Assembly: GCA_036785705.1 (NCBI GenBank)
Contig: JAWUZG010000052.1
Location: 1,922,001-1,986,000, forward strand
Direction of reading: 5' to 3'
Length of the DNA: 64,000 nucleotides
From: Acanthornis magna
Lineage: Eukaryota; Chordata; Aves; Passeriformes; Acanthizidae
Shown here piece by piece: positions 48,471 through 61,737 of this stretch (positions are counted from its first letter, which is position 1; each line of letters begins with the position of its first letter). Below the pieces are notes generated by a model. The model searched no databases. It was not told the DNA's origin and worked only from the letters and a program-made list of their open reading frames with translations. The position numbers and the translations under genes were made by a program.

Positions 48471-51400
48471 ACATGTCTAATATGACATCTGTGCCACTCA
48501 TCAAGATAAGTCCTAAGTAGAGTAATTTTAGATTGTTTAGTTTGTTTGTTTTTTGTTTTTTTTTTTAATAATGATGGCTGCAGCTCCTCCATGGTGTTGC
48601 CATTAATGTACATAATCCTAGAGTGTAACACAGCATCATGGGTGCACACTTGGTGGCACTGAGGAACAGGAGCCAAGGCAATAACTGGAGACAGGACTTA
48701 TGGGAAAAAAGGGGATGTTAGGGATATACCTTATCCTGTATGTTAGAACACCTAAAGCTTTCTGAGGCAGCTGAACTCACTGATCTGCGTCTGTTTGCAG
48801 AAATTAGTCACAATAAACCCAAGTTTTGGCAGTCCCAAATGACCTATTGAAAGTGTTTTGCCTTTCTGGTGAGAAAGGAAGAGTTTGAAAAAAGATCTAA
48901 ATGCATAGTTTCATTACTGGACAAAAATAACAGATCAACAAACCTTGAAATGTTATTGCTTGTTTTATATGTTTATATAAAAATTACCACCAATTCATTC
49001 ATAAAATGTATTTAGTGGCGGCTAGTTTCTGGTTTACAATAGCTAGAAATCTGTCAGCCACACTACAAAGAGAAGGCAAATAAGCTTCTTATCTTATGTG
49101 CTACATATTTACAAAATGAAATCCAGAGTCTTACATTTCACAATAATGTTGTTGTTACTTTCTGTATTATATTTTTGTAGATAGATCTGTGGTTCATATT
49201 TGCATCAAAATTAGTCCAAGAGGCCAAGTTTTAACTTGGAAGAAATGGCAACATGAAGATTTTAATTTTAAGCATTTGAAAATATCAGGAGAAGGAGAAG
49301 GATGCCTATGGACACAGTGGAAACTGTGAGTGAACTGAAGTGATTTGAGAAAAGCTCAGCAATTTTACATCTGTCTCTGGGCACATATTTGTTCTTTAGC
49401 AACCCAAGCGTTGAAAGTGAGAAGAGGAGAATGTTGCTACAAAATGAGATTATATCCAAGTCATGAGAAAGAAGAGGTCAGGATACCTGAGTAGGACAAC
49501 AGTGCAAAAGTATACAATAGTGCAGCTTCCAGCTCAAAAGTTCTTTAATCACTGCTCACAAATATTTGAAATGGCAAAAGTTTTATAATGCTTTATAACC
49601 ATAAAGATATTTGGCTTCCTACAAGACTTATTTCCAAAGTTTTCAATCTGAAGAAGGATTATTTCTACTGCTAACAAGCAGGGACAGGAGGAACCCTAGA
49701 GCGAGATTCATCACACCTAAGTCAGACATCAGCATCTGAGCCAGTCACCCTAGGCTGCCTTTCCAGTCAGGAAGAGTGAACAGCACTGCTACAGTATGAG
49801 ACATCTGTCTCTTTTAGACTTCCTCTTTAAGATGACATGTTTTTCACCCTAAAACCCATTGTTTCTCATCTGATTATAACTAGAGTCTGGTTAACTAGTT
49901 CAGATAGTAGAAGTTTAAAATCAGATATGAAAATCCCACTTCTGCTATGTCCAAACTCTTCCAGAATGAGCATGGGGCATTTCCCAGTATCAGCTGCCAT
50001 GCTGAACATACAGGAATGTGTCACTGAAGTTGAATTTTCTCACAATGTTTAAGAAAAGCAAGGAGCTAGAGTTCGCTGCAACTGAGTGCTTGATAAAAAT
50101 ATATGGCTAAATGAATGAAATTCATTTTTCTTGTCATATTTAATAATGATTCTGATGAATAGACACGTAGGGGACTTGATCTTTGATAGTTTTTTTGAGA
50201 GGTCTCATAATGGGCCAGAAAAAGATATACTTTTAAGTAGGACATATATGTCAAGATTCTTGATAAATATTTTCAGTAAGTGCTTTCCCATCTTTAACTC
50301 CCAGTGAGGAGATTTTTCCTCTCCATGTTTTTCATAACCTTGGTGGTTCAACCCTTTTAAACACATGTGAGTTCTTTTTACTCCTCATGCATACTGTTGT
50401 TTCGCATTTAGACTGTCCACAATTATATATATTTTCAAGAAATGTTGTTTTACATCCAAACCTACATAAGACAAAAAAAGATTGTTTCTTCTATACATAC
50501 ATTCAAGAAATAAGAAAAATGGTCCTTGAAGAAGCCTTTGGAAAAACATCTTTTATGATTTACTAGATAGCAACTACACTACAGAGATTCAGGAAATCCC
50601 CTCACCTGAAGATGGTTTGATACCAAAATCAAATTTGATTTTGATTTTGATATCTGATAATTTGCATGTTCAGTTCATCCTTTTCCCCTGCAGTCTGCTC
50701 ACAGCCACTGCTGGAGAAGGGAAAATGCTAATGTGCCCAGGTTCTCCAGCTCAACCCCTTTTAAAAAATATTGAAAAGTTGAGAATGTACAATGTGAAAT
50801 GATGGCCAAATAATACAGAACACTTTTCAGCTCTAATCCAACTCATTTATGTAGCTGGAAAACATTAGTGTTATTCATTGCTCTCTAACATTTCATCAGA
50901 CGTTCTTCAGGTGCATACTTAAATAGCAATGAAATAAAAATATTGAAAGTTCTCTACATTTCTACACAACCCACTTCAGGTCTGACCTTTTTAAAAGTGT
51001 TTGCAACTCATTAAGTGGAATCAATACCCTTAATTGGCATTTGATTGTTAAGAGAGGCTAAGTCCTTTAAAATTTTATATAGCATCTGTAAAAACTGAGT
51101 TGGATGTACCAGTTCCTCTATCAACAGAATGAGCCTAAAGATTGCTTTTTTATTATGTGCTGACAAGTATCTAAACTCTCTGTACTTTCTGAGAGAAATC
51201 AGGAGTGAGCAAATTAAATGGGCAGAATATTAATGTATCAATTGAGCTAAAATAAAAAAAAAGTTGTACTGCATCCTTAAACAGAAAGGTTAGATTGGAT
51301 TCTGATGAATATTCCTTGTAGGAAGAAAAGACCTAACATCTCTTTTACTCTTTCACCCAAACACTGCAAATAAAAAACAAGGAAAACATCTGATTTCTAA

Positions 51401-53284
51401 TGCCATGGATTCAGTCTTTTGCTTGAGACTATATATTTCTCCAGCATTTCCAACACTAATCTTATGAGTATTTTAAATTTTTTTTTTAAGATTTGCTAGA
51501 TTTAAAAAAAAAAAAAGAAAAAAAAAAAAAAAGAAAAAAAACATAGTTGCTTTCTGGGTCAAATCTACAGTTCCCAATCACATTTTTTTGCCTCAATTAG
51601 AAAAAGGAAACATTGCATCAGTGTCCAGGAATAAATTCAGCAATAAATGAATTGGAGGTGGAAAATTAATGTTGATTATTTCCACCATTCATCCCCTCTA
51701 TTGTGAATGCTCATATATCACTGTTACAGTTTAGAGAGTCATTGCAAGAACAAACTTCATTCTAGTGTTCCAGGTAACCATCATGAAACCTGTTTTGGAA
51801 GGCAAGCTAAGGAGGGTAGAAATGTGTCACTTTTGTCTGGTGCGCTTCATCTTACACTGGTGTACTTATGCAAAACTCTTGTTTCAATCCCATTATGTGC
51901 AAACATCTGTGGAGTTTGTGAATAATGTAAAAAAAAAAAATTCAATGTTTTCCTAGTCTTTGTGGATTTGAACTCAGAACAGATCAGTTAAAAAACCTCT
52001 CTGATCTCTGGACAAGCACATAACAGAGAATTTCACTCACTAATTCCTGTATCAAGACTATGGTTTCTGCTTGAACTATCACAAACTCCAGTAAAGGATA
52101 TCCAGCCTCAACTTTTAGACTTCAGGTGTTGAGGAATCCATCATGAATCCAATAAGGCTTTTCCAACGCATAATTAGCTTTACGCAGTATATGAAACCTT
52201 GGTTCTAGCCAGGGTTTATCTAGCATCAGCTTCTCCCCACTGAAAACTCATTTTGATTTTCCAGTAAATTAAAAAGTCATTACCATCAGATGGTTTTCCT
52301 CACTTAAGTGCTTGTAGACCATGTTGAAACCACCTCTTAAACTCCATTATAAAATAAATTGATTGAGAATTTTTACTATATCTTTTCAAAAGATATTAAC
52401 TGCTTGTTGAAGTTATTAGGTAGCAAATGTACCGGTATGTTCTCTAAAGAGTTGATGTGTTGGAGAGGTTGTGAAAGTCTTTCCAACACATCATAAACCC
52501 AATATTCAAGAATGGTAGTTCTTTCTTTAAACCTTGTCAGTGTATACAGGGAATTTCTCAGCCCACAATACATTTAAAAAAAGAGAAGCATGATTTTACA
52601 TTCTTCAGCTGTGAAATTCTTCCTCTCTTTCTGCCTTCCAAGCCTAACAGTTTGTTTTCCAAATGTTCCAAAATGCAGGAGTTCTTGTCTTTTGAGAATG
52701 GAAGCAGTTAGGCTCTCTCAAAAAATTTTAAAAATCCTGCTCATAAAATCCATTTTGTGGCTCCCTTCCAGCTGGTCATGCTCAGTATTCTGTTAATAAC
52801 GGAATTTCCCCTTCTGGTTTTAAATATAGGAAACATATTGTCTAAATACTAAAGGTTTGACACATCTATATATGAAAAGAATCCAGCTCCTTTAATCTGT
52901 AAATTATTCTCTCTTGTTATCCAAAGGAAGTCATATATAAAAAAAAATTAGCCATGTAAACCTGTTTTATCTCACAAACTTAGGCAGAAGCTCAGTGTTA
53001 AACAATTAACTAAGAGCTACAGGTAACTTTAATAAGCCCTCTAGATTCCATTTCTCTCTCAATCCATAAATTGTTGTAGAACTTGTTATTCTGGAATGTG
53101 TCCTCCAGCAAGAACATGTTTTAAGAATGAAAAATAGTTGTCACAAGTTTTGAGATCAATTCATGGCAGCAACAACACATTCCACTTTGAGTGTTGTTCA
53201 GCTATGGGCAACCCCTTGCTTTCAATGGCTGCTACTGAAAGTGTTTGCTATGCATCTGATTTGGATTGATCTGACTTGGACAAT
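48471..53284. other. Unannotated AT-rich non-coding DNA
   Basis: About 4.8 kb with no recognised gene. A T-rich tract at 48540-48565, an interrupted A tract at 51504-51541 (G at 51517 and 51533) and a 20-bp perfect palindrome at 50624-50643 are visible. Confidence 0.5.
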
Positions 53285-53314
53285 AATTTTGTGTGTGTGT
53301 GTGTGTGTGTATAC

Positions 53315-53366
<52 letters not shown>

Positions 53367-53370
53367 TGGT
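53285..53370. repeat. Compound palindromic microsatellite (GT)n-(AT)n-(AC)n-(AT)n
   Basis: (GT)10 at 53291-53310 is followed by an AT-alternating core (53311-53334), (AC)10 at 53335-53354 and a short second AT run to about 53366. The GT and AC arms are perfect reverse complements, so the whole is an alternating purine-pyrimidine palindrome. The frames of 70-92 codons running through it on both strands are artefacts of the repeat. Confidence 0.97.
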
Positions 53371-55329
53371 ATTTTGTGCCACTTTCTGTAAAAAAATTAG
53401 GGAATAAATATATCTTTTTCCTTTGTGATTGCATAGCATGATAACAGCAGTCATGGTTTGACTCCAGTTAGCTGCTGCCAAAGATGGGAAACCTGTAACT
53501 CTACTATTAATGTTGCAAGAAACTTCATTCTGAGCAGTCTTGGTTAACTTTTATGTGTGGGGTTGACAATTTCAGGTCTGAAAACAAAGAAAACTTCTAC
53601 AATCTGGAAGGTATTTTCATTTTAGCACATTGTTATCCTTCAGTATGTTTTAATGTGGCTCTGAAACATGAAGCTGGAATTTCACCAGCCCTTGCCTTGG
53701 TTCCAGAGTGGGGATGGTATACTGCAGGTTACAGACTGGTGCAGTCACATCAGGGTATGAGGTTTCCAGGTCCACAGGTGGAAAACACTGGCTTTTTAAG
53801 GCATTCTGCTGTCTTGGCATTTTGGTACCCATGTAGTTCCTAACCCATAGGTTTGGACAGGTAGCAATTTCAATCTCTGATTCAAACTTGATGGAAATTT
53901 CAAAAGCTGTACCATGACATCATGGGTTGACAATATCCCACAGCTAAATAGAATGAATTATATTTGCATAGGGTTATACTAATATTCTGTATTCTTGCCT
54001 TGTTCCTCATCCTTTCTTTAGATTTGTTTTCTAGGTTATAATGTGAGTAATACATCTATTCATTCAGACATGAAAAGGATAGCACAAATAGTTACTTGTG
54101 CTGGTTCGACTTGACAATCTCTCTTGCTTCCTTTTTCTCCTATTTTTTTAAACTATTTCTCTTGACACAACTCCAGCTACTTCTCTCAGCTTCTGAGTCC
54201 CAAAGCTACCATCTGGCCTGCAGCTTGGAAAAGCCATTCTTAGTGTAGAATCTTCCTTATTTGACACTCCAGCTAAGACTTTTTATAATAATCTCTACTC
54301 CCACTATCTTAGGCATGCTAATAAAAACCAACAACAAATATTACGAAAAGAAACTGAAGCAAAACTTTTATGGCAGGAAAACAATTCGTGCCAATGATGC
54401 TGAGCAAATTTGAATTCACTTCAATTCTAGCAATCTGCTTACTTGGAATAAAAAATTTAAAAAAAAGCAAAAATAACCCCACAACCAACCCCGAAATACC
54501 AAAAATCCCACCTGACATGATTGTGCATCAGATACTATGGGAAGAAATACCTGCTCCATCATGGCACTAGAATACTTGAGTTGATGTTCTACTTGCTGCT
54601 GTTATACTATTAGAAAGAGTCACAAAATGGCCAACCAGTCTTTTTATTTCTTACATGGAACAATAAAGTCCATTAATTTTTCTTCAGAAGGTTTTTATTT
54701 TTATGGTAGCATATCAAAATATTGTCCTTAGTTTCATTTTCTGTCATGTTGAGAACAGCGAGTGAATCATTGCTTAGAATGTAATATACTGTACTAACTG
54801 TACAAATTTCCCTGAAGTAAACACTTTCCAAACCTGATTTGCAATGTTCATACCCTGGTCTTTGATTTGTCAAGAGCTAGCTGCACAGTGGAACAATAGC
54901 AAGCATGGACAGAGCAGCAAATCACACTAACTTAATTATGACACAGACTGGTTGGAATATTTTGAATAAAAAGAAAAGAAAAAAGACTCTCAGAAATTGA
55001 GTCTTCCTGGTGAAAATAAGTTTCAAAGAATTCTGCAAGAAGAAACCAAATCTAAACACCAACTGTAGCTTGAAATAAACAAAGGAGAGCAGAATGGTTT
55101 TTATTCTAGCTTTTTTTTTTTTACTCGTTTTAATAGTTCTGCACATTCTATGACTGGGAAATACTTCTTTCCAAAGATCAAAGTCTACTGAATACTTCAC
55201 TAAAACTAAAGACCCACAGAGAAGTATTTCTTAGAAGGTCATACTGGGTCACTGGTTAATGTTCTCGTGTTCAGAGACTTCTGTAGAACTGGCCAGAGCC
55301 AGATGCAACAGAAGGGTATGTAAACCTCA
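53371..55329. other. Unannotated non-coding DNA
   Basis: No gene or repeat recognised. A T-rich tract lies at about 55111-55122 (ending TTTACTCG). Confidence 0.5.
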
Positions 55330-56095
55330 TACTAACGGGTATTGTAGGGTCAAGGAGTTGTGATCAACAGAATGAAGTCCAAAAGTCTGCTGATTGCTAG
55401 TGGTGTTTCTCAGGAACCAGTCCTGAAGATAATTCTGCTGAAAGTCGGTGCTAATGGTCTGGACAGTGGGACAGAGCGCACCTCAGCAAGGTTTTGAGTG
55501 AAGCCAAATTGGTATGGGGAGCACTCAATAAGCTCAGGACTTATGAAATGGGTCTGCCATTAAGAGGATACTCAAAAGGCTGGAGATACGGATTCAAAGG
55601 AACTTCATGATGTTCACCTCAAAGAAAATGCACAGCCCTGGAACTGAGATGAAATAATCCCAAGCAGTAACAGGGATTATTATTAATCCCAGGCTGGGAT
55701 CTGGTTGTGAGAGACTGTGAGAAATGGATTTCCTCAACCTGGAGAAAAGAAAGGTAAAGAGAGACCTTACTGTTGCTTATAACTGTCTAATCAGAGAGTA
55801 TAATGTGGATGAAAACAGACACAGAAATACAGAGCAGAACAAAAAATGACAAAGCCTGAGCTGCAGCATGTGTAATTCTGATTATACATTAGGAGAAACA
55901 TTCATAAGAAAGGTAATAAAACATTGGATAAGGTGGCACAAAGAGATTGTGCAATCTCTATATCTTAATTAAAAATACAAGTGGAAAAGATTCCGAGAAA
56001 TCTGGCTTATGTTGGCCCTGCTTTGAGGAGCAGATTGGACAAAATGGTCTCTAGAGATCTCTTCCAGTTTAAACTAGTCTACAAAATCATATTTT
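55330..56095 (+). mobile_element. Old CR1 LINE copy, RT domain to 3' tail (sense)
   Basis: From 55357 the plus strand encodes VVINRMKSKSLLIASGVSQE then PVL, a decayed form of the CR1 RT segment ending in GVPQGPVL. Downstream, in order, are ORF2 C-terminal blocks (GATTTCCTCAACCTGGAGAA near 55725) and a 3' UTR-like end (TTTGAGGAGCAGATTGGACA, ATGGTCTCTAGAGATCTCTT, about 56022-56065). Small deletions and stops are frequent. The copy is older than the tails at 33.1 and 41.9 kb. Confidence 0.82.
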
Positions 56096-59000
56096 AGTAT
56101 TTAAAGCCTAAAATAATGCTGTAATTTTGTTTTCTCACAAATTCTTCTTCTGGTTTAGCTGTCATTTCTGGATATTCTTGTAGGCAATAAATGCAGCTCA
56201 ATCTCTTGATAACAGAATTCTGCTTATCTCCCAAACAAATTTTCACTTGGATGTCGAATCTGATTAATCTGGTCTCCCATTAAACATTCAAATAACTGTT
56301 AGTTTTGTTTGATTTTAGTGCTCAGTGGCAATTCTACTTTTTTGTTGAGTTTTTCCATGTTGCTTGTCTTTTCTAAATGTCAGTTTCTGCAATATTCAGT
56401 GCGGTATTAGTGGTCTACTTGACACTTAAGCAGGGGCATCACTGGTATGTGGGATGGCATAATTATACTGTTGTTCTCTCCTTTCCTTGTTTATTAAAAA
56501 ATATTTTGCTTTCTAACAGTAGCTGCACTTTGAGAAAAAGGTGCTATATGTAAACATGTACTACATAAAATATATTAAGGCTGGATTTCTAAGAGTAGAA
56601 ACTTTCATTAGGATTAACAGGCAATAAACGGGGTGGTGGAGGACCAGGAAAGAGATCTCAATTGCAAGGTCCATCTGCTACCTACCAGAAAAATTATTAT
56701 TTTGTAGAAATAATTCCTGGCTGAGGAGCAGTGTACAAAACCACATCACAGTCTCTGCTAACTGAGGGTTCGTTCTGCTTGGTATGAAGACGTTTGAATA
56801 TAAATCTCTTTGTGTGGGCTTTAGTTGTGTTTTGTTTCTAGGCTACATGGGAAGCATTATTCTCCTCTCTAGTGTGTTAATTTCTCCCAGACTCCAATCC
56901 TTATACTTCTTTTAATCCTATTAGGAATCCATTCCATGAAGAAGGGACGAAGTATAAGCCTTAATAACTTAGGCACTAGTATGGATTTTCAAGAGACTTT
57001 GAGTTCTGATTTACAGTTAAAATATAATTTCTTTTTATGAGCTTCTTAGGGCTGGTCACACCTCCATCTAGGGCAAGGTGGTTATGTGGCTGATATTGAC
57101 AGCCCAAGAACTCCATCAATTGTCTCAAATTGCATTTATCTTAATGGTTTGAGCTCTGCACTTCACAGACATGCACGAAAGAATTTTTGTGAGACTGCCA
57201 AGTAAAATGACCACATTTACTTGACCTTGGGCTTGGTAACACCCAGCAGTCCTGTATTCCTCTTGGACTACCTTGTAGGATCTTCACAATGCGTGAGGCT
57301 CACCCACCTGAGGAATGCAATGCAAATACTCAGAAACCAGAGCCAGCTCAGAGGCTCTGCCCATGTGGCACGATGTAATGTGAGAAGGGTCTAGGCTGAG
57401 TTTTGAAAGTGTCATTACCCTGCTCAACCCACTGCTGTGTCAGGGGAAACACAATCTATTAAGAGCAGAATGCATGAAGCCGTGTTATCTTGCTGCCCTT
57501 TGAAATTGCTCATGCGTTAGAAAAATAAAGCAAAAATCGTTCAGCTGACCTTTTTTGAAGGCAGATTGGAGGCTCTTACTGGGAATTTTTTACGCTTATA
57601 CACATATGTACATATGTAAAATATTTAAGATTCTTAAATTCTTGTTTTTCAATGTATTACACAAAACAGTACACAATTGTTTTGCATGAGGGCAAAATAC
57701 TACATGGGCTGCAATTTAAGAGCCTATTAGTAAGATGTCATAGGTCTTTGACAAGCACATACTCTTGTACTGTATTAAAGCAAGGTCAACTCAAATTTTA
57801 CATCGCTTTTCCTGGAAAATGCCAAGAGGCAAGAAAGCATAATGTAACATCTCTGTTGATTTTATATCCAGGTTCTCATAGAACAAAAGGGAATTAAGCA
57901 CTCAGTGAAAAAATTTACCGTAAATATGTATGTAAAATTTCTATTCATTAAGGAAGTCTAAGGAAGACTTGATTCCCAAGTTGAAAACTTCCATTTGCCT
58001 TTACAATTAGGTGATTATGTCCACATAGTAATAAACCACCATACAGTATTTTACTAAAAACGCACCTGAAATTATTTAGGGAAGAAAATATTCCTTTGTT
58101 TCATTGGAACTCACATAAGTTAAAGATATTCAAAGCTACAAAAAATAGTCCTCCCTCCGACCTCTTCTTTTTTGTAATATTAGTTTGTCATTTGGATCAA
58201 AATGTGGTTAGCTACTCCAGACCAGTATCTTTATTAATTTTAGATGTCTACTTTGAAAATTCTGGCACATTAAATTATTAAACACAGAAAAATTTGAACT
58301 TTGCAGATGACTAGAAGGAAAAGAAAAATCAAACAAGAATAAGTTAAGAAGGAAAAAGGAAGAGCTCAGCAATGTGACAAAAATATTAGCTAACACTTGG
58401 TCAAGTGAATGAGTATTTCAGTGAGGGGGGAATTAAAACTGAACAGCATAATAAAGAGAACTAACAACTAAGTGATGGTGAATAATAGTAAGGAGTCTGA
58501 ACACATTGCAATTAAACATTGAGTATAAAAAGTGGGATTCAGAGGAGAAGCTTTTGCCCCTAAATAAGAGTTCACGTGCATTCATAGAGGAAACAGTTTT
58601 TAAAGAGAAATTCCTTCAACTCCTTTCATTAGGAAATGACAAGTTTCATTAGAGGAATATTTGGTGATATTTGTTCTTCTCTCCCTCCCTTTGGTAATTC
58701 ATCCCTACTTATGTCAAATTCCATTTCTGTCTTTGGTGAATTTTCTGATTTATCATAAAAGGAGCAAGTCACCCGGTCCATATTTTACTGATAAGGAGCA
58801 AGAAAGAGTTAGTGAAACTTCACTCAAAAGAGAAGAAAGCTCAGTAGTCTCCAAGAGCTAATAAGCAAGAATTCTACTCAGTTTGGGAATGTTTTTCCAT
58901 TTTGGTTTGGATTCTTTTGCAAGGTTTCTATTTGCAGAGGACACATATGCTAAAATATATTTTTTTGAAAGGTCATGATTTGGTATTTTTCCAGACAAAA

Positions 59001-61668
59001 TGGAAAATATAATTTTTGAGCTGGAAAGGGCCACTGAGGTCAGTGATCAGAGAGTGAACACATGATAATGTAGCATATAAGCAAAGAAGTCAGAGCTAGA
59101 CCATTATTTCTACATTGAAGACTCCGATTTCTGGCAGGCAACATTTATATCAAAACAGTATATTGAAATACAATACAGGCTGCTGTACATGAACAATACT
59201 GGGGAGCTTCGAGAGGGTTTAGGAGAGGATTTTTTTTTTTTCTCTCCACAGGCTTTATCTTATACATTTCCAACTACAAGAGAGAAAGCTAACCCACAGA
59301 GAGCCCCATGAGAAAAACAGCTGATACTGGCATGGGCACAGTGACTCTGATCTAAGTGAAGATTGCAACTCAGTGACAAATGTAATGGTTAGGAGAATAA
59401 GGTAGTAGCACTAGTCAAAGTGGTGATAGGGCTTGAATAAAATTAAAATCAACATATGCATGGTATTTTGAATTAATCTTTATAAACTGAAAGCAGAATG
59501 ATAAATCCAGGCTGAAATAAAAAGGAAAACTCTTCAAGCAATAGACGAAAGAGACACTAAGAGTGATTTGTGGTCATGTTAATTTATGACTTTTACTGAA
59601 ATATTACTTATAAAGCAACAGTAGCTAATGGCCCTATTTCTTCTGTGAAATGTGTGATCTACCCAAGCCAAAGAGTGCCTGCACTGTCAATTAGATAGAA
59701 ATTTGGATGATTTATTTGTTCCTGATCTAGTCCTGATCAAAAATAGCTCACTGAATTCCTACACCACCTTCATAGGAAAAAGTGAAAATATAAGGACTTC
59801 CACTGTGTCTAATGAGGAAAAAACTCTGGATGAAAATCACTGCAAATGATACTTTTAAATAGTTTAATACATTACAAATTCTTTGTCTTGTCTTGTAAAA
59901 CAAGTTGGGTTAAAAATGAAGTGAATAAAATTTAAAATGAAATGAAATTAATTAAGTGAATATTGAAGAATAATTTTGAAAGGATTATCAGAACTTTCTC
60001 CAAATTCACAGCTCTTCATCTATCCTATATTTATACCCTATTCACCTACCTTCATCTACCTAAATTCACAACTCATTCATCTCTTGCAAGAACCCTAACT
60101 GGCTAAGTGGCATAGTTTTCAACAAAATAACATCATTTGAGCAGTATTTCAAAAAAGGCTACACAGCTTTCTGGGGAAAAAAAATGAATTATGCATCTTA
60201 AATATCAACAAATACTTCTACAGCTAACAATCTGCAGCCTAAGTGGTTTCTAGAAATCTAAAGAAAGGGCATGCTGTAGTACTCCATGATAAACTCAATA
60301 ATAATTACAATTCCTACCAGGCTGTTAACTAATGCAGACATATTAACATGTATTTTTAGCTGAGCTTATTTTGTTCTAATAAAATTGAAAAGAAGCATAG
60401 CTGAAGGGTAAGAAGTAGCAGCACCTGCTCTACTGCTCTACTACCAGCTCTGCATTCTGCTGTGCCATTTAGGCACTGCTAGTGTGTATGTTTTCAAAAT
60501 GCTGAAATGAAGTCCTAGATTGATCCACTATTACTGCTTTAAAATAGTATGTGTATAAGCCTCTACTTTTAAATTCTGTGATAAAGCTTTTCTGGAGGGA
60601 GGCACTCCCAAAAGCAGCAGCCTAAATTAGAGACTCAGCTCAATAGAAGTGATGGCACTTGATCCTTATGGCAGTCTCTCAGAAAACAGATTCCACAGCC
60701 TGTATCCCTAAACATATCGGTGTGTTCCTCTTTGATGTCCAGGCTCATTAAAAGCAGACTTTTTAGTTTTTTAAATTTTTCAAAATACTTTTGAACATTC
60801 TAACTACTGCAAGGCTGGTGTCTGTTTCATGACTGCGAATCATGCTAAACTGAGATGGCACAAGTGTTAAATGAAAGGTGATTTGTTTTGTAGTACTGTT
60901 GTTTCTTAAGTGATACAGATTTCTCTGAAGGACAACAAATTTCAAGGTAAAGAAGAGTCTGGGCTTTTACATATGATTTTGGGGAGTTAATGTTGCATGA
61001 AAAAAGGGTTCTTGAACTCTTTGCAAAGAGTTTGCTGAATGCTTTTACCCCTCCCTTCGCATTGCAGGCTGCTGGAGCCAGAGTCTTGTCAATGGCACTT
61101 CTAAATTATGATGGGTTAATTCTCATCTCTCTGGGCATCACTGGTGTTTGACAAGGTGTGAGATCTGATCGGCAGTGTGGAGCATTGTGAGCACCTTGGA
61201 CAATGTAATTCAGACACCTCAAGGAATGTCTCCCCTAGGATGTCTCACAGAAATCAAGTTATAATCTGAGAAGTTGTTCCACTAGATTTGCTTCCCTTTG
61301 GGAATCATGAAGAAATATAATTTAGTTCACTTCAGGTAACAGGACAAATCTCTTCAGACTCCTCATGTCAGACAGGCAGAGAGAAACCGCAGATCTAGTC
61401 GTTTACTGAGTATAGTTAGATTTAAGCAATCAAGGTAACATTAAAAGGAGTGCAGTCACTTTTGGGAAGACACATGTACAAGAATGAATTTAATAATTTG
61501 TGAACTATTCAAAATAATTAATTTACCTTTTTTCTGTTTTTTCTTTTTTGATGTAAATTATATTTAATCTATCTTGTATCTCTGCAAATGCAGTCCTCCC
61601 TGAAATATGTACTCTGGGGATCTCAGTATATGTGCACCTTTTATTTTGATACAACTTACACAAAATCT
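56096..61668. other. Unannotated AT-rich non-coding DNA
   Basis: About 5.6 kb without a recognised gene or repeat. A T-rich tract lies at 59230-59241. An acceptor-like site at about 61049-61067 leads into a frame that closes after ~27 codons and has no good donor. Confidence 0.5.
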
Positions 61669-61737
61669 GAAGGGAAGGGAAGGGAAGGGAAGGGAAGGGA
61701 AGGGAAGGGAAGGGAAGGGAAGGGAAGGGAAGGGAAG
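61669..61737 (+). repeat. (AGGGA)n pentanucleotide microsatellite, about 13 units
   Basis: A perfect 5-bp repeat: 13 complete AGGGA units at 61671-61735 with partial units on each side. The plus strand is pure purine. The short frames through it (repeating EGKGR on the plus strand, PFPSL on the minus strand) are artefacts. GGG blocks spaced by AA satisfy the simple G-quadruplex pattern. Confidence 0.98.

Noticed and set aside
50624..50643. 20-bp perfect palindrome CAAAATCAAATTTGATTTTG
   Set aside because: It is AT-rich and part of a local GATTTT repeat; such palindromes arise by chance at this window size.
53163..53481. Frames of 70-92 codons on both strands with YIYIY and THTHT runs
   Set aside because: They are created by the GT/AT/AC microsatellite and exist on both strands at once.
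59015..59060. GAGCTGGAAAGGGCCACTGA, resembling an inverted CR1 end
   Set aside because: The similarity covers only ~20 bp and does not continue into known CR1 sequence.
61068..61151. Frame following a good acceptor (TTCGCATTGCAG) on the plus strand
   Set aside because: The one open frame closes after about 27 codons and no convincing donor or polyadenylation context follows.
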